A stretch of DNA of 64,000 nucleotides from Mya arenaria (taxonomy: Eukaryota; Mollusca; Bivalvia; Myida; Myidae), in NCBI RefSeq assembly GCF_026914265.1, contig NC_069126.1, positions 34,847,725-34,911,724 of the forward strand, in the 5' to 3' direction. The notes under the pieces are model-generated. The model ran no database searches. It saw nothing but the letters and a program-made list of their open reading frames with translations, and was not told the origin of the DNA. Of the stretch, positions 23,301 to 36,600 are shown piece by piece. Numbering within the stretch: the stretch's first letter is position 1; each line of letters starts with the position of its first letter. Both the position numbers and the translations under genes were made by a program.

Positions 23301-24267
23301 AATTTGTAAAAAATAATAGTGCATTTTAAATTAAATGTTATATTTGATATAAAGGATCATTTTCATAACTTGTTTTACTTATATCGATAAGATATTCCCT
23401 TTGAACGTACCGACTGTCGTTCTTTTCAAAGTGAGGAGGCAAAGGCGTTGATACATCTATTGAAATGACAGTTTGGGCTTAGTGTGTCACTGGGCCAGTA
23501 AATACGGTCGCGCCTGTCAAAATGTTCAGTGATAAATTGTTTTGCATTTAATATGAAAAGCTATTTTGCATAAACTAGATGAATGAGAGAAAATAACACT
23601 CTCGTATTTGCCATTCAATGAATGGTGTCTCGCATCCATTCATCAACTGCGTGGATAATGCAAAAGTGCTCACATACTTCTCAGTATGTCTCCGCCTTAA
23701 CTTAATAATTTATGCGTTTCTAACAAAGAACGATTAAGGTGTACCTGTTTTAGTGATCTCATGATTAAACCATGTTTGACACAGTTTCTTTAACAAACAT
23801 GTGTTTCGTCCAACTTTCTTCTACTCGGGTTGGCAGATATACCTTGTGAAAAACCGTAATGCGACAAGATGATTAAATTAAGGGGCTTTTGCCAAATAGT
23901 AATATAAAATAAATAATAAAATAACAAAGAAGGCAGCCAAAGTTTTATATTACGAATTTATATCTAAAACCTGCTGGAAGTACACAAATGGGAAGAAGTA
24001 GATTAATTTGGATTTCTCAATTTTGTGGTCGTCCTTATTACTGGCTCGATTAATTTACGTATATAGTAATAAATCACAACAACGAAAATGTAACACTAAG
24101 TTTATGTCAATTTAAGATTTGTTTTTAAAGCGGTTTCAATATCGCTATTGTTTATTCTACATGGTTTGTTCTTGTAGTTTATACGGTTCAATCTAATGCA
24201 ATTGTGTTAGTATTCATATTGAGTTTCGAACAGTAAAATTTGTGCGATAATGTTTGCTATTGTATTT

Positions 24268-24270
<3 letters not shown>

Positions 24271-24312
<42 letters not shown>
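24271..24312. repeat. (TC)21 microsatellite near the unit C acceptor
   Basis: A pure TC run about 90 bp upstream of the proposed 3' splice site. Its position is close to that of the minisatellites in A and B, but the sequence is unrelated. Confidence 0.95.
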
Positions 24313-24314
<2 letters not shown>

Positions 24315-24469
24315 GTTTAATTAATTCAACAATTAGTATGCACTTGTTGTTTTTTGTAGAATTTTATAGTTTTAACATAAAAACATTTATTTTTATTTTT
24401 TCAGAACAACCATGTGCTCTATATGATAGCAGTCGAATAGTGACGTAGGACGAACATTAATAAGAAGTC

Positions 24470-24679
24470 ATGGGATTCGATTATCGTTTTCTAGTAGTAA
24501 TCGTGCTAATGTTGACGGTTCTGTTGACGTTAACATACGCCAAACGTCAATATTGTCAAAGTGTAGGCTGGATTGGTTGTGTGGATGTAGGGTGCGGAGA
24601 TGTGGGGGATGGGGAATGCATCAATCTTGGAGATCCTCCACATAACAACTGTGTCTGTGTTATACGATTTCGGAGATAG
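24470..24679 (+). CDS. Small secreted cysteine-rich peptide, copy C
   Basis: A 69-residue ORF on a probable terminal exon starting at 24405 after TTTTTTCAG. Residues 1-24 are a signal peptide nearly identical in its core to copy B (LTVLLTLT). The mature part starts near a KR pair at 25-26 and has six cysteines at 29, 37, 42, 50, 61 and 63, spaced C-x7-C-x4-C-x7-C-x10-C-x-C. Relative to copy B, the cysteine at 26 is replaced by Arg and a new one appears at 37 (Leu in B), so the total stays six. The Pro-His-Asn-Asn-Cys segment and basic VIRFRR end are unchanged. An in-frame TAA three codons upstream of the ATG supports this start. A defensin-like or other extracellular peptide is plausible; the family is not recognised. 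Confidence 0.75.
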   Translation: MGFDYRFLVVIVLMLTVLLTLTYAKRQYCQSVGWIGCVDVGCGDVGDGECINLGDPPHNNCVCVIRFRR

Positions 24680-25210
24680 CAGCATGTGCAGGACTAAGAA
24701 AAAACGCTCAACTTATTGAAAGTGTTTTATGACTGTTCTGTTCAGTAAATGATTCCTTGTAATTTTGCTAATGGTGAAAACTGTACCTTTTCAAGAACAA
24801 GTATGTGATCTCTGACATATCTATCTATGTATGTTTGTTAATACCTGACTGTAATCTATTCCTTACGCTTTCGGAGACATTTGCAACTTAGGAAAGGAAC
24901 GAACAACAGTTGGATGTATTAATCATAATTGGAGTTTTTAAATTATAAATGAGACAAATGTGTGATTGTTATACACTTGCTGACATTTCAGTTGAAATCA
25001 GTAAAAATAGTGTTTTTTCAGACGGCTATCAGTTTTTTGAAATGAGTGTAGCTTTATTATGACATGGAAAAATCAGAACCAACTATGTTTTATATATCGT
25101 GTTTCAATAATACCATGCCAGGAATCTAATATCATTCATTCATTCACACGCGGCAGAGGGAAAGACTTCCATCTATTTTTGAAAAAGTAAATGTGCATAG
25201 CTGAATGGAG

Positions 25211-25556
25211 CTTACAACTAAAGTACACCATATATCAATCAAAATAGTTCATTCATATCAGACACTACCTAAAGGTACATTGTGGCGTTGTCTGATGTCA
25301 ACATACGCAATGTTATACGTGCAGCTTTATATATGTCTCTCCATAATATCTACCTCATTAATTCATGATAATTGCCAAGTCTAGAAAGCAAGCATGTGTG
25401 ATAAAAGATGTTAGTATATAACTCAAAGGCTGCATCATATTAATGAATCTCCTTTTGAAAGAAGATGGAAAAGGCACATAGTGCAAAAATTGTATTGAAT
25501 GTTATTTATGAATGTTTATTCAATTTGTTTGCACATAATGTTATGATTGTATTGTA
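25211..25556. other. Spacer after unit C
   Basis: No gene or repeat recognised; AT-rich. Confidence 0.4.
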
Positions 25557-25630
25557 CAGTAAAACCCCTCTATTCAGACCACCTGTGGGACTTTGAGGAA
25601 ATGGTCGTAATAGCGGGGTGGTCTTATTAC
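25557..25630. mobile_element. Pogo/Tigger-like terminal fragment
   Basis: CAGTAAAACCCCTCTATTCA followed by GACCACC and, 30 bp on, GGTCGTAATAGCGGGGTGGT resembles the start of pogo-type DNA transposons (CAGT-AAACC-CT… with a GGTCGTAATAGCGG subterminal part). Only one end is visible, so it is a remnant. The family is assigned from memory. Confidence 0.4.
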
Positions 25631-25832
25631 TGAGTTTGTGCCGATTTGTTTTGTGAACGGTCAAGGGGTCGAATTCCTTGGATTCTTAATATGTACGTGT
25701 ACATGCATTACTCGGTATAGGTAATATGGGTTTATAGTAAATTCTAATCAAGCAGAGAAAATAAATAAACAGTTATGTCTTTTATTCATTACATCACTAA
25801 TATTGTTGTTTATTGTGTATGTTTTCTCGAAT

Positions 25833-26022
25833 CGTAATGCTTGATGCTATGTATGAGTGTTGGGTGTTTTTACTCAAAGCGTAATGTTTAATGCTATGTT
25901 TGAGTGTTTATTGGGTGTTTTTACTTGTAGTGTAATGTGTAATGCTATGTATGAGTGTTATTGGGTGTTTTTACTCAAAGTGTAATGTTAAATGCTATGT
26001 ATGAGTGTTAATTGGGTTTGTT
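25833..26022. repeat. Minisatellite of about 48 bp, four copies
   Basis: Four copies of a unit containing GTAATG, ATGCTATGTATGAGTGTT and GGGTGTTTTTACTC, with small length differences from an extra ATT. Nothing coding is associated. Confidence 0.85.
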
Positions 26023-26690
26023 TAAGCATATACTTATGCATGAACATATACTATCAAATTATGTGATAGTGCAAAATAGACGTTAGTTTTGCATCGTATT
26101 TATATTTCTTGATGTAAGACAATTTATATTGGAACGTGCTTGTTTTGTCATCGTTATTTTTATCATTGCATAATTTTCATTGTATGAATCTATTTAATTT
26201 CCGTGAGTTGAATAAATATGTTTGAACTAAATCATTTCCCATGACAGTCCCTCTGTTTATCCCCGTCAATGTTTTAGGTCGTTCAGAATCGTATAAAAGC
26301 TAGATCACCAGCTTAGGCGCAAGAGTTCCGGTATTAGTGTAACTTTCTAAAATGCTATTTTCTAAAACAGAAAACACGATTCTAAAGGAACTCCTAACGA
26401 CAAAGAGTCAGAAAAAAGTTGTATTAGCAGTTGGTTTTAAATTTTGCCTCTAGAATATTAACAAGGTTTTCTAATAATTGGTCTTAAGACATAGTTTTAG
26501 CCATGACCATAGGTTTTAAGACATTTTGGAGAAGTTTTATGAATATTAGGTAAACATTGAGAGTTACTTACCAGTTCTTCTAAATAAAAATCTGTTTTTA
26601 GAGTAAGTCGGAAAAAGCAAACAACTTTGTTTTGCCTATTATTTTCCATCAATTCCATACGCTATCACTATTAATGTAGGTATAAGCACA
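26023..26690. other. Intergenic stretch, nothing recognised
   Basis: AT-rich sequence without exon-like ORFs. AATAAA at about 26210 has no gene upstream that I can identify. Confidence 0.4.
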
Positions 26691-27045
26691 AATTTTATCA
26701 TTCGGAGCTCCTCAGCCATTTTTATCGAAAACCACGGATGTATTTGGACGGTTTACATACTCAAAAATTGGTACGTTTAAGTCCGCTGCAAGTAGATCAC
26801 GTAGTAATTTAATTAAGCAGTTAAACTTAATGAGACTAAACTCTTGGGAATCTACATTATGTTTGCAAAAATACACTTAACTGGCAATCAATTTAAACTT
26901 AGATCAATAAATACAACTCTAAAACATTACATTTAATAATTATATAATTCATAAATTTACGAACTACTTCAAATGATGTACCGGCATACATTTCGAGGTT
27001 GTTTTCGATAAAAAAATGGCCGAGGAGTTCCGAATGAAATTTTAT
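26691..27045. mobile_element. Foldback MITE ending in ATTCGGAGCTCC
   Basis: AATTTTATCATTCGGAGCTC, CTCAGCCATTTTTATCGAAA at the left end recurs inverted at the right end (TTTTCGATAAAAAAATGGCC, GAGGAGTTCCGAATGAAATT). Pairing extends inward through a GTATGTAAACCG/ATGTACCGGCATACAT region. The 355-bp element has no ORF of note. Families with a GGAACTCCTCGGCC-like terminus are common in bivalves to my knowledge. Confidence 0.75.
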
Positions 27046-28984
27046 CCGACTGTTTATGTTCGTATCACTGATATTATTGTTTTTCATGTCTTTAATCTTT
27101 GGATGGAATGTAATAGAACTTTATACAATGGTACAGCACAATGAGAACGAGTTCAGTGTACATAAATCATTACACTATTTTAGAAAATTACAGAGTTATT
27201 GCCTTTTTCTGTGTTTTTTTTTGTCAAACCTTTGTCCGGACAATAACTTGAAAACTACTAGATTGAATTTCATAAAACTTCATACAATGATAAATCATAA
27301 TGAAAGGCGGCGTTCGGGAGAATTAATCACCTTCAGTGATAACTCTAGTTAATTTTGTTATCATGCAGGCCTACAACTGTACGGAATTCAAACATTTTTA
27401 GTTCAAAAAATATGTTCTTATTGATAATGATTACAACTGTTCATTTTTAAGAAACACAAAGGTTGTAATATTTGTTTTAAAATTTCTTCTATTATTTTAA
27501 TTTACATATATTCATGCTTTTTATCGATCACTTGCCATCAACATGCAGATACTCATGTAAAAAGAATTGTGTTAATTTTAGCGTAACTCCTGCTTTACAG
27601 CAAAATGCCCTCTGTAATATTTTATTCATATTGTTAATTTTCATAGCTGACACAAAAGAGCATTAACTTTACTTTTGATGATATTTCATCATTGTTACAA
27701 GCATTATGTTTGCCTTTCAAGTGAAAAATGTTTTTGTAATGACCTATGAAATGTGAACGAGCAGATTCTGTTACATTTTTTACGTGTTTGCTACTCGAAT
27801 TCTGCAAAATAGGTGATGTGTGCCTGTTGAACTTTCATTACATGCGTGGAAACTGTTTGTAGTTGATAAAATCACTTTTTGGAATAAAACTGATATGGTG
27901 CTAAGTTGTAAATGAGTTTGAGATAAAATACCGAGTTAATGGAATTAGACTAAATAGTGTGCTTTCCAGCGATCCTACATTTCCTTCTTTTTTCCACTTC
28001 CTTCCTACTTGAAAGGTCTCCTTTTGTTTCCTACTTTTTGGTAATTCTTTCATAAAATTCGTCATAGCTGTGAAAATACACCAACATCATGCTATATAGA
28101 AAATGGTAAAAGGAAGTTCTTAAATTAATGAAAAACGTATTATTTTCCGTACCCTTTAAGCTGGATTTGTTTCTGTAGTTATTCATATAAATATTTATAC
28201 CAACTGCATAACTGGTCAAATACTACTGCATGACCTCTGATTCTGTTCTCTTGTGCGCATTCAATGCTTTCTAGGAAGGATACTTTTGTCACTTTGTATA
28301 TCATTCTTTTAATTATTCGACATAGAGTCACAAAGTATTTTTTTTCATAAGCAGCATCCAAAAAAGTGAATGTATCATTTCGTTCTCGATTCATTTCTAC
28401 TGGTGTTTTCTTTTCGTGTTATCTTACATAATCTTTTTGTTCCCTGTACGCTCAAACTTACAATAATCCAAAATGTGTTTCCTACGGTGGAACAGAGGTG
28501 ACATCCGTATACTTTATTTATATAATGGCCATAACTTAGTAAATTGAGGCCACAACTAGTAATTTGTTGTAAAATACATCTGACATCAACTGAATTTATG
28601 AATAAATCAGACACAAGCACTGAGAATGTAAAATTATAATGCAATATGAACACCGCTATCTTTCGTTTATGTTTTGCTTTTCTCGCTTAAGTGAAGTGAT
28701 CACTCCCATTTGAAATGACAAAAGTTTTCATGGTGTTAAAAAACTTTTTCACTCGGTTGTTGGATAACATTGGTCATTTCTCATATTATGTACAACTAAT
28801 TCCAGTTTCAGATTTATTTAAAAGAATGCAACATATGACAAAGTACAAATATGCATAATCAATAGAAACATAACAACATACATTTGTTTAAGATATTTGA
28901 TTCATGAAACACAACCAGAATAAAAAAAAAAACAGAGCTAAAATGACAACATTTCAAAGTAAATAAATAGAGAATAGTTTTCAG
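27046..28984. other. Long AT-rich stretch without a recognisable gene
   Basis: ORFs of 60-98 codons on both strands (for example 27056-27352 + and 28375-28653 -) show no signal peptide, domain or splice context and are typical of AT-rich noncoding DNA. No RNA gene or tandem repeat is seen. Confidence 0.4.
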
Positions 28985-29290
28985 CTAAACTATTCGAGGA
29001 ATGAGGAGGTCTTTACTACTCGCCCCAGCGTCGGCGTCCGGTTCAAGTTTTTGGGCAAGTTGAGATTTTCACTTATAACTTCAATATTCTTCATTTAATT
29101 CACTTAGTACTTCAACACAGTTGTTCAGGGCCATGACGTTATGAGGTTAGATAACTCCATATTATGCTTTATACAAATTATTGCCCCTGATTGACTTTGG
29201 AATTTATGTTAATGTTTTAGGGCAGGTTGGGATATTTATTAATAACTTCTATACCCTCCACTCATTAGACTTAACAATTAATTAATACAG
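28985..29290 (-). repeat. Inverted copy of the CGGGGCGAGTAG-tailed repeat
   Basis: TACTCGCCCCAGCGTCGGCG near 29018 is the complement of the tail of the element at 49395-50562. Going 3', CACTTATAACTTCAATA, GTTGTTCAGGGCCATGACG, TAACTCCATATTATG and GCCCCTGATTGAC all match its inverted body. It represents the tail plus about one and a half internal repeats. Confidence 0.75.
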
Positions 29291-29804
29291 CTCTTGTTTT
29301 ACAAAGAACTGTTTTGCCATGAAAGTGGTCACTCCCTGTTTTTTCAACCAGACTTGTGACTGGCTTAGGTCAGGTTAAACACTTGACAAAGGAGAAGTTA
29401 CACACCATTACTCTGCCAGCACCCTTAAGAGCCCTCCCAGGCGGGTTATCTACTGTAGAGGTCCTAGCGAGGAGTAGTACTGGGCCTCTCAGAACATTTC
29501 TACGGGGCCACACTGGTATTTTATGGGCATAATGCCAAACTAATGATCAAGATACACGAAAAGATATACTGAAGCAAGTATCGCGTGCATCAGCCGCATA
29601 GTCCGATCAGTATCGAAGGGATGTCTGCAATCAACATCATGTACTTAAACCACCAGTCAGGCTTGAAAACTCGAATGAGTTCACCTTCAAACATGCATCA
29701 TTGGGTAATGAAGCAATTGTTTGGCCACAGTCTCACTTTGTCTATTAAAAAGTAGGTAGGAAATGGTTACTAGTATCGCAGATACCTATTTCCGTTTATT
29801 TGTC
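29291..29804. other. Stretch before the giant array, nothing recognised
   Basis: Somewhat less AT-rich than its surroundings (CACCCTTAAGAGCCCTCCCA, GGCGGGTTATCTACTGTAGA). I find no open frame of useful length and no splice-bounded exon. It may be an unrecognised interspersed repeat. Confidence 0.35.
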
Positions 29805-30660
29805 ATCACCATCATGACCACCACCACCAACACCGTGCTTATCACCATCATGACCATCACCTCCACCTCTACCACCACCGCCATCGTGCTCATTGCCATC
29901 ATGACCAATACCACAACCACCGTGTTCGAAACCATCATGACCACGACCCTCATGACCATCACAATCACCACCGTGCTTATCAACAACATGACCATCACCA
30001 CAATCACTGTGCTTATCACCTTCATGACGACGACAATCATGACCACCACCTCAACCTTGCTCATCACCATCATGACAACCACAATCATGACCACCACCTC
30101 CACCGTGCTCATCACCAATATGACCACCACAGTCATTACCACCACCTCCATCGTGCTCATCACCATCATGACCACCACAATAATGACCACCACCTCCACC
30201 GTGTTCATCACCATCATGACCACCACCTCCAACGTGTTCATCCCCATTGGACCACCACAATCATGACCACCATTTTCACCGTGCTCATCACATATGACCA
30301 CCACAGTCATGACCACCACCTCCACGGTGCTTATCACCATCGTGATCACTACAGTCATGAAAACCACCTCCACCTTGTTCATCCCCATCTGACCGCCACA
30401 ATCATGACCACCACCTCAACCGTGCTCATCACCATCATGACCACCACAATCATGACCACCATCTCCACCGTGCTCATCATCATCATGACAACCACAATCA
30501 TGACCACCACCTCAACCTTGCTCATCACCATCATGACCACCACAATCATGACCACCACCTCCACCATGCTCATCCCCATCTGACCACCACAATCATGACC
30601 ACCACCTCCATCATGCTCATCACCATCATGACCACCATAATCATGCACCATCTCCACCTC
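29805..30660. repeat. Giant array, block 1: CATGACCACCAC satellite
   Basis: Tandem units of about 45-60 bp built from ATCACCATCATGACCACCAC, AATCATGACCACCACCTCCA and CCGTGCTC. G occurs almost only in ATGACC and CGTGCTC. Long ORFs on both strands result from a stop-poor repeat. Confidence 0.92.
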
Positions 30661-33600
30661 AATGACTATCACCATCACCACCAGCAAAACCATTACTTCA
30701 ATATCCATCACTAACTCCACCTCAATCACCACCACCTCCACCTCCATCACCATCACCATCATCAACTCCACCTCAATCACCATTTCCATCTGCACATCAA
30801 TCAACATCACCATCACCATCATCACTTCCACCTCCACCATCATATCCACCGCAATCACCATCATCCCCAATACCATCACCTCCACCTCAATTACCATCAC
30901 CATCACCCTTCCATTTCCATTTGCACATCAATCACCATCACCTACACCATCATCACCTCCACCTCAATCACATTCACCACAAGCATCACCACCTCAATCA
31001 TCAACAGTAACATCACAATCATCACCACCTCCACCGCAATCACTAACACCACAAGCAACACCACCTTCATCACCTCCACCATTTCCAACTGCACATCAAT
31101 CACCATCATCATCACCATCATCGTCTCAACCTTCACCATCACTTACAACTCCATCACCACAACCTTCACTTCCACCACCTCAACTATTTCCAACTGCATA
31201 TCAATCACCTCCACCTCCGCCATAATCCGCACATCCATCACCACCACCTCCACCCCAATCACCATCACCATCACCAACGTCATCTACACCACCATTTCCA
31301 TCATCACCTCAGCCTCAATCTCCATCACCATCATCACCTCCGCCTCCATCATCTCCACCGTATCCTCAATCTCCATCCAAATCACCACCACCAGCATCAT
31401 TTCACCGACCTCCATCATCACCTCTACCTCAATTATCACCACCATCATCACCTCCACCTCAATCACCATCACCATCACCATCATCACTTTCGCCACCACC
31501 ATCACCTCCACCGCAATCACCATCACCACAACCAGCATTCTCACCTTCACCATCACCACCACCTCCAATACCATCACCTTCACCTCAATCACCATCACCA
31601 TCACCACCACCAGCATCATCACCACCACCTCCATTATCACCTCCACCGCCATCACCTCCAGCTCCATCATCCTTCCATTTCCAACTGCACACCAATCACC
31701 ATCACCATCATTACTTCCACTTCCACCATTAACTCCAATACCATAAATTCAACCTCAATCACCATCATCATCACCACTTTAAGTATCATCACCATCACCT
31801 CCACTATCACCTCCACCTCCATCACCTCCTCCTTCATTACCAACACCTTCATCACCATCACATCCACCTCAATCACCATCACAATCTCAAACACTAGCAT
31901 CATCGACTCCACCTCCACCATCACCTCAACCTCATCACAACAACATCCATCACCATCACCTCCAACATATTCAACTGCACATCAATCACCAACACCATCA
32001 CCATCATCACCTTCTCCATCACCTCCACCTCCATCACAACCATCTTCACCAGCATCACCACAATCAGCTACATCACCTCCACCTCCATCACCTCCACCCT
32101 CACCACAACTTCCAACTCCACCTCTGCATCAATCACCAACGCCATCAATGCCCTCAGAATCACCAACTCCATCACCTCCGTCCCCACCATCACCACCATT
32201 TTCAACTGCACCTGCACATCAATCATCGTCACCACAACCACCATCATCACAAACACCTCCACTATCACCTCCATCACCACCACCTCAACCTCAATCACCA
32301 TCACCACCACCAGCATCATCAACTCCACCTTCACCATCACCACTACCTCCATCATCATCAACATCCCCATCATCACCTCCATCTCAATCACGATTTCCAA
32401 CTGCACATCAATCACTATCACCATCATCACCTTCACCTTTACCAGCCTTCCATTTCCAACTGCACATCAATCACCATCACCATCACCACCACCAGCATCA
32501 TCACCACCAACTCCATCACCTCCACCTCAATTACCACCACCTCCATCACTTCCACCTCCACTTCAATCACCATCCCCATCACCACCACCAGCATCATAAC
32601 CTCCACCTCCACCATCACCTCCATCATCATCATCAGCACCATCATCTACCCCCCTCAATCACCATAACCACCAGCATCACCTCATACATCACCTCCACCA
32701 TTTCCAATTGCACAGTAATCACCATCACCATCATTACCTCCATTTTCACCATCAATTCCATCTCCATTTCCACCACCTCCACCTCAATCATCATCACCAT
32801 TACAACCACCTCCATCACCATCACTTACACCTCAATCACCGTCACCATCAGTATTACCAGCATCATCACCTCCACCATAACCTCCATCACCACAACCTCC
32901 ACCTCACTAAACACGACAAGCATCATCACCTCCACCTCCACCATCACCTCCATCACCAACTCCATCAACATCAACTCCACCTCAATCACCATCATCATCA
33001 CAACCACCAACCATCACCACCTCGACCTCCATCACAACCACCTCAACCTCCATCACCTCAACCCCATCACTATCACCATCACACTCACCACCTTCATCAC
33101 CACCACCATCATCACCTCCACCATCACCTTAATCTCCATCACCACCACCTCCACTTCCATCAACATCCATCACCTCCACAATTTCCAACTGCATATCAAT
33201 CACTATCATCATCATCGTCTAAATCTTCCCCATCACCTCCACCACCTTCACCTCAATCACCACAATCAGCATCATCATCTCTACCTCCACCTCAATAAAC
33301 ACCACAAGCATCATCACCTCCACCTCGACCATCACCTTAATCACCACCACCTCTAAAACCATCACCTCCACCTCCATCACCATCACCACCACCAAACCAT
33401 CATCACTTACACATTCACCTCCACCATCACCTCCATCATCACCACCTCTATCACAACCACCTCCACCTCAACCTCATCACTATAACCATCACACTCACCA
33501 TCTTCATCACCACCACCATCATCATCAGCACCATCACCATCATCACCACCTCTACCTCAGTCATCATCACCAGCGTCATTAACTCCACCATCACTTATAC

Positions 33601-36600
33601 CTCCATCACCACTACCCCCACCTCCATCACCATCACCTCAATCACCGTTTAAAACTGCATATCAATCACCATCACCATCACCATCATCACCACTAGCATA
33701 ACCTCCACCTCCATCACCTACACCATCATCACCACCACTTCAATCACCATCACCATCAGCATCACCAACTTCATCATCATCAGCAACATCACCACCTCCA
33801 CCTCAATCACTATCACCACCAGAATCGCCACCTCCATCAACTCCACCATTTCCAAATGCACATCAATAACCATCACCATCACCATCATCACCATCACAAT
33901 AAACACCTCCACCTTCACCATCACCTCAACCTCCATCACCACCATTTCCACCTCAATCACCACCACAAAAACCATCACCTCCATCACAATCATCTCCACC
34001 TAAATCACCATCACCATCACAACCACCAACATCATCGCCTCCACATTAATCAACAACACCTCATCTTCCATCACCTCAACCTCAATCACCACCACCTTCA
34101 TAACCACCAACATCATCACCACCTCCACCTCAATCACCATCACAACCACCAACATCATCACCATTCACCTCCACCACTACCTCCACCTCCATCACCAGCA
34201 CTTCCATCTCCATCACCATTACCTCAATAATCATTCCCAACTGCACTTCAAACATAATTACCATCACCATAATCATTTCCACCTCCACCATCATTTCCAC
34301 CTAAATCACCATCACCATCACCACCACCAGTATTATCACCTCCACCAACACCTCCACTTCCATCACCACCACCATCATCACCTCCACCTCAATCACCATC
34401 ACCACCAGCAGTACCACCTCCATCACCTTCACCAATTCCAACTGCACATCAATCACCATCACTATCAACATCATCACCACCACCTCCACTTGAATCAACA
34501 CCAGCATCATCACATCCCCCTCAACTCCATCAAAACCACCTCCATCACCATTACCTCCACCTCAATCATCATCATCACCGCCAGCAGCATAACCTCCACC
34601 TCCACCATCAACTCCACCATACTAAAGTCACTTCCACCTCAAACATCATCACCTCCACCTCAATTACCTAAACCTCAATCACTATCACCATCATCCTTAC
34701 CATCACCTCCATCGCCACCACCTCCACCTCAATCACCTTCACCTCCACCAGCATCAGTTCCAACTCAACCTCAATCACCATTACCATCATCACCTCCACC
34801 TCAATCACCATTTCCAACTACACATCAATTACCATCACCATAACCAACATCACTTCCATAATCACCTCCACTTCGACCTCAATCACAATCACCATCACCA
34901 CCACCAGCATAATCACCTTCACCTCGAACAACACCTCCAACTCCATCACCATCACCTTCATCAAAATAACCATTTCAAACTGCACATCATTCTCCGTCAC
35001 CATCATCACCTCCACCTCCACCGTCATGATCACCTCAACCTCAATCCCCATCACTATCACCATCATCACCTCCACCACCATCACTTCCACCACTATCACC
35101 TCCACCTCAATCACCATCACCATCATCACCTCAACCTCCATCACCTCCAACTCAATCATTATCCCCATTACCACCAGCATCAACACCACCTCGAACATCA
35201 CCTCCATCATCACCACCACCAGCACCACCTCCACCTCAAAAACCATCACCATCATCACCTTCAGCTCTACCTCCATCTCAATCACCATCCCAAGCGCCAT
35301 CGCCAGCATCATCACCTCAACCATCATCTCCATCACGATCACCATCATCACTTCAACCTAATTTACCATCACCACAAGCATCACCTTCACCATTTACAAC
35401 TAAACATCAATCACCATCACCATCAACACCTCCACATCCATCCCTACCACCTCCACCTCAATCATCATCTCCTGCATCACCACTATAACTTCCACCACCA
35501 TCACCATCATCACATCCACATTAATCACCATCCCAATCAACACCACCAGCATCATCACTTCCACCTACACCATCATATCTATTATCACTACCATCACCTA
35601 TTCCACCACCAACATCATAACCTCCACGTCAACAATCACCTCGATCACCGCCACCATCAACTCCACCTCAATCACCATCAACACCAGCATCACCTCCACC
35701 ATTTCCAACTACACATGAATCACCATCGTCATCAGCTCCGCCAGCATCAAAGCCTCCACTTCCACCATCAACACCACCAGCATTATCACCTACACCACCA
35801 CCACCACCTCCATCACCTCCACCTCAATCGACATCACCATCACCTCCATCATCATCACTTCCACGTCCATCACCTAAACCTTTTCTAAATGCACATCAAT
35901 CACCATCATCATCACCATCATCATCTCCACCTCAACCATCACCTCCATCACCACCAACTCCATCACCATAACTCCACCTTAATCATTATCACCATCACCA
36001 CCACCAACATCATTACCTCCACATCCCCCATCACTGCCACCTCCGTCACCACCAACTTCATCACCATCACCTCAACATTCATCACCTCAACCTCAATCAC
36101 TATCACCATCAACACCATAATAACCTCTATCACCACCACCTCCACCTCAATCACCATCACCACCACCAGAATCATCACCTCCACCTCCACCACCAGCATA
36201 ACAACCAAGTCCACCTCCACCACCATCACCATCATCAACTCCACCTCAATCATCCTTTCCAACTGCACATCAATCACCATCACCATCACCATCATCATCT
36301 CCACCTCCACCGTCACCTCCACCTCAATGACTATCACTATCACCATCGTCACCTCCACCACAATCTCCACCACCACAATCATTGTCAACTCAATCACCAT
36401 CACCATCATCACCTGAAACTCCATCCCCTCCAACTCAATCACTATCCCCATCACCACAAGCACCGTCACCTCCACATCCATCATCACCTTATCACCATCA
36501 CCATCACCTCCTCCACCTCAATTGCCATTACCATCATCACCTCCAGCTCCACCTCAATCACAATCCCCATCACCTCCTCCATCTCAATCATCACCTACAC

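Larger units (their letters stand above)
17680..25210 (+). repeat. Tandem segmental duplication, unit C
   Basis: Third copy of the triplicated unit, carrying the same ordered landmarks as A and B. Its intron (6110 bp between proposed splice sites) is longer than in B because of extra sequence, mainly around 21400-23300, where I see no homology to A or B and no recognisable gene. It lacks the minisatellite of A and B. Confidence 0.78.

Noticed and set aside
24254..24448. 64-codon ORF overlapping the TC run
   Set aside because: The frame reads Leu-Ser repeats from (TC)n and then crosses the proposed intron-exon border of the peptide gene; it is a repeat artefact.
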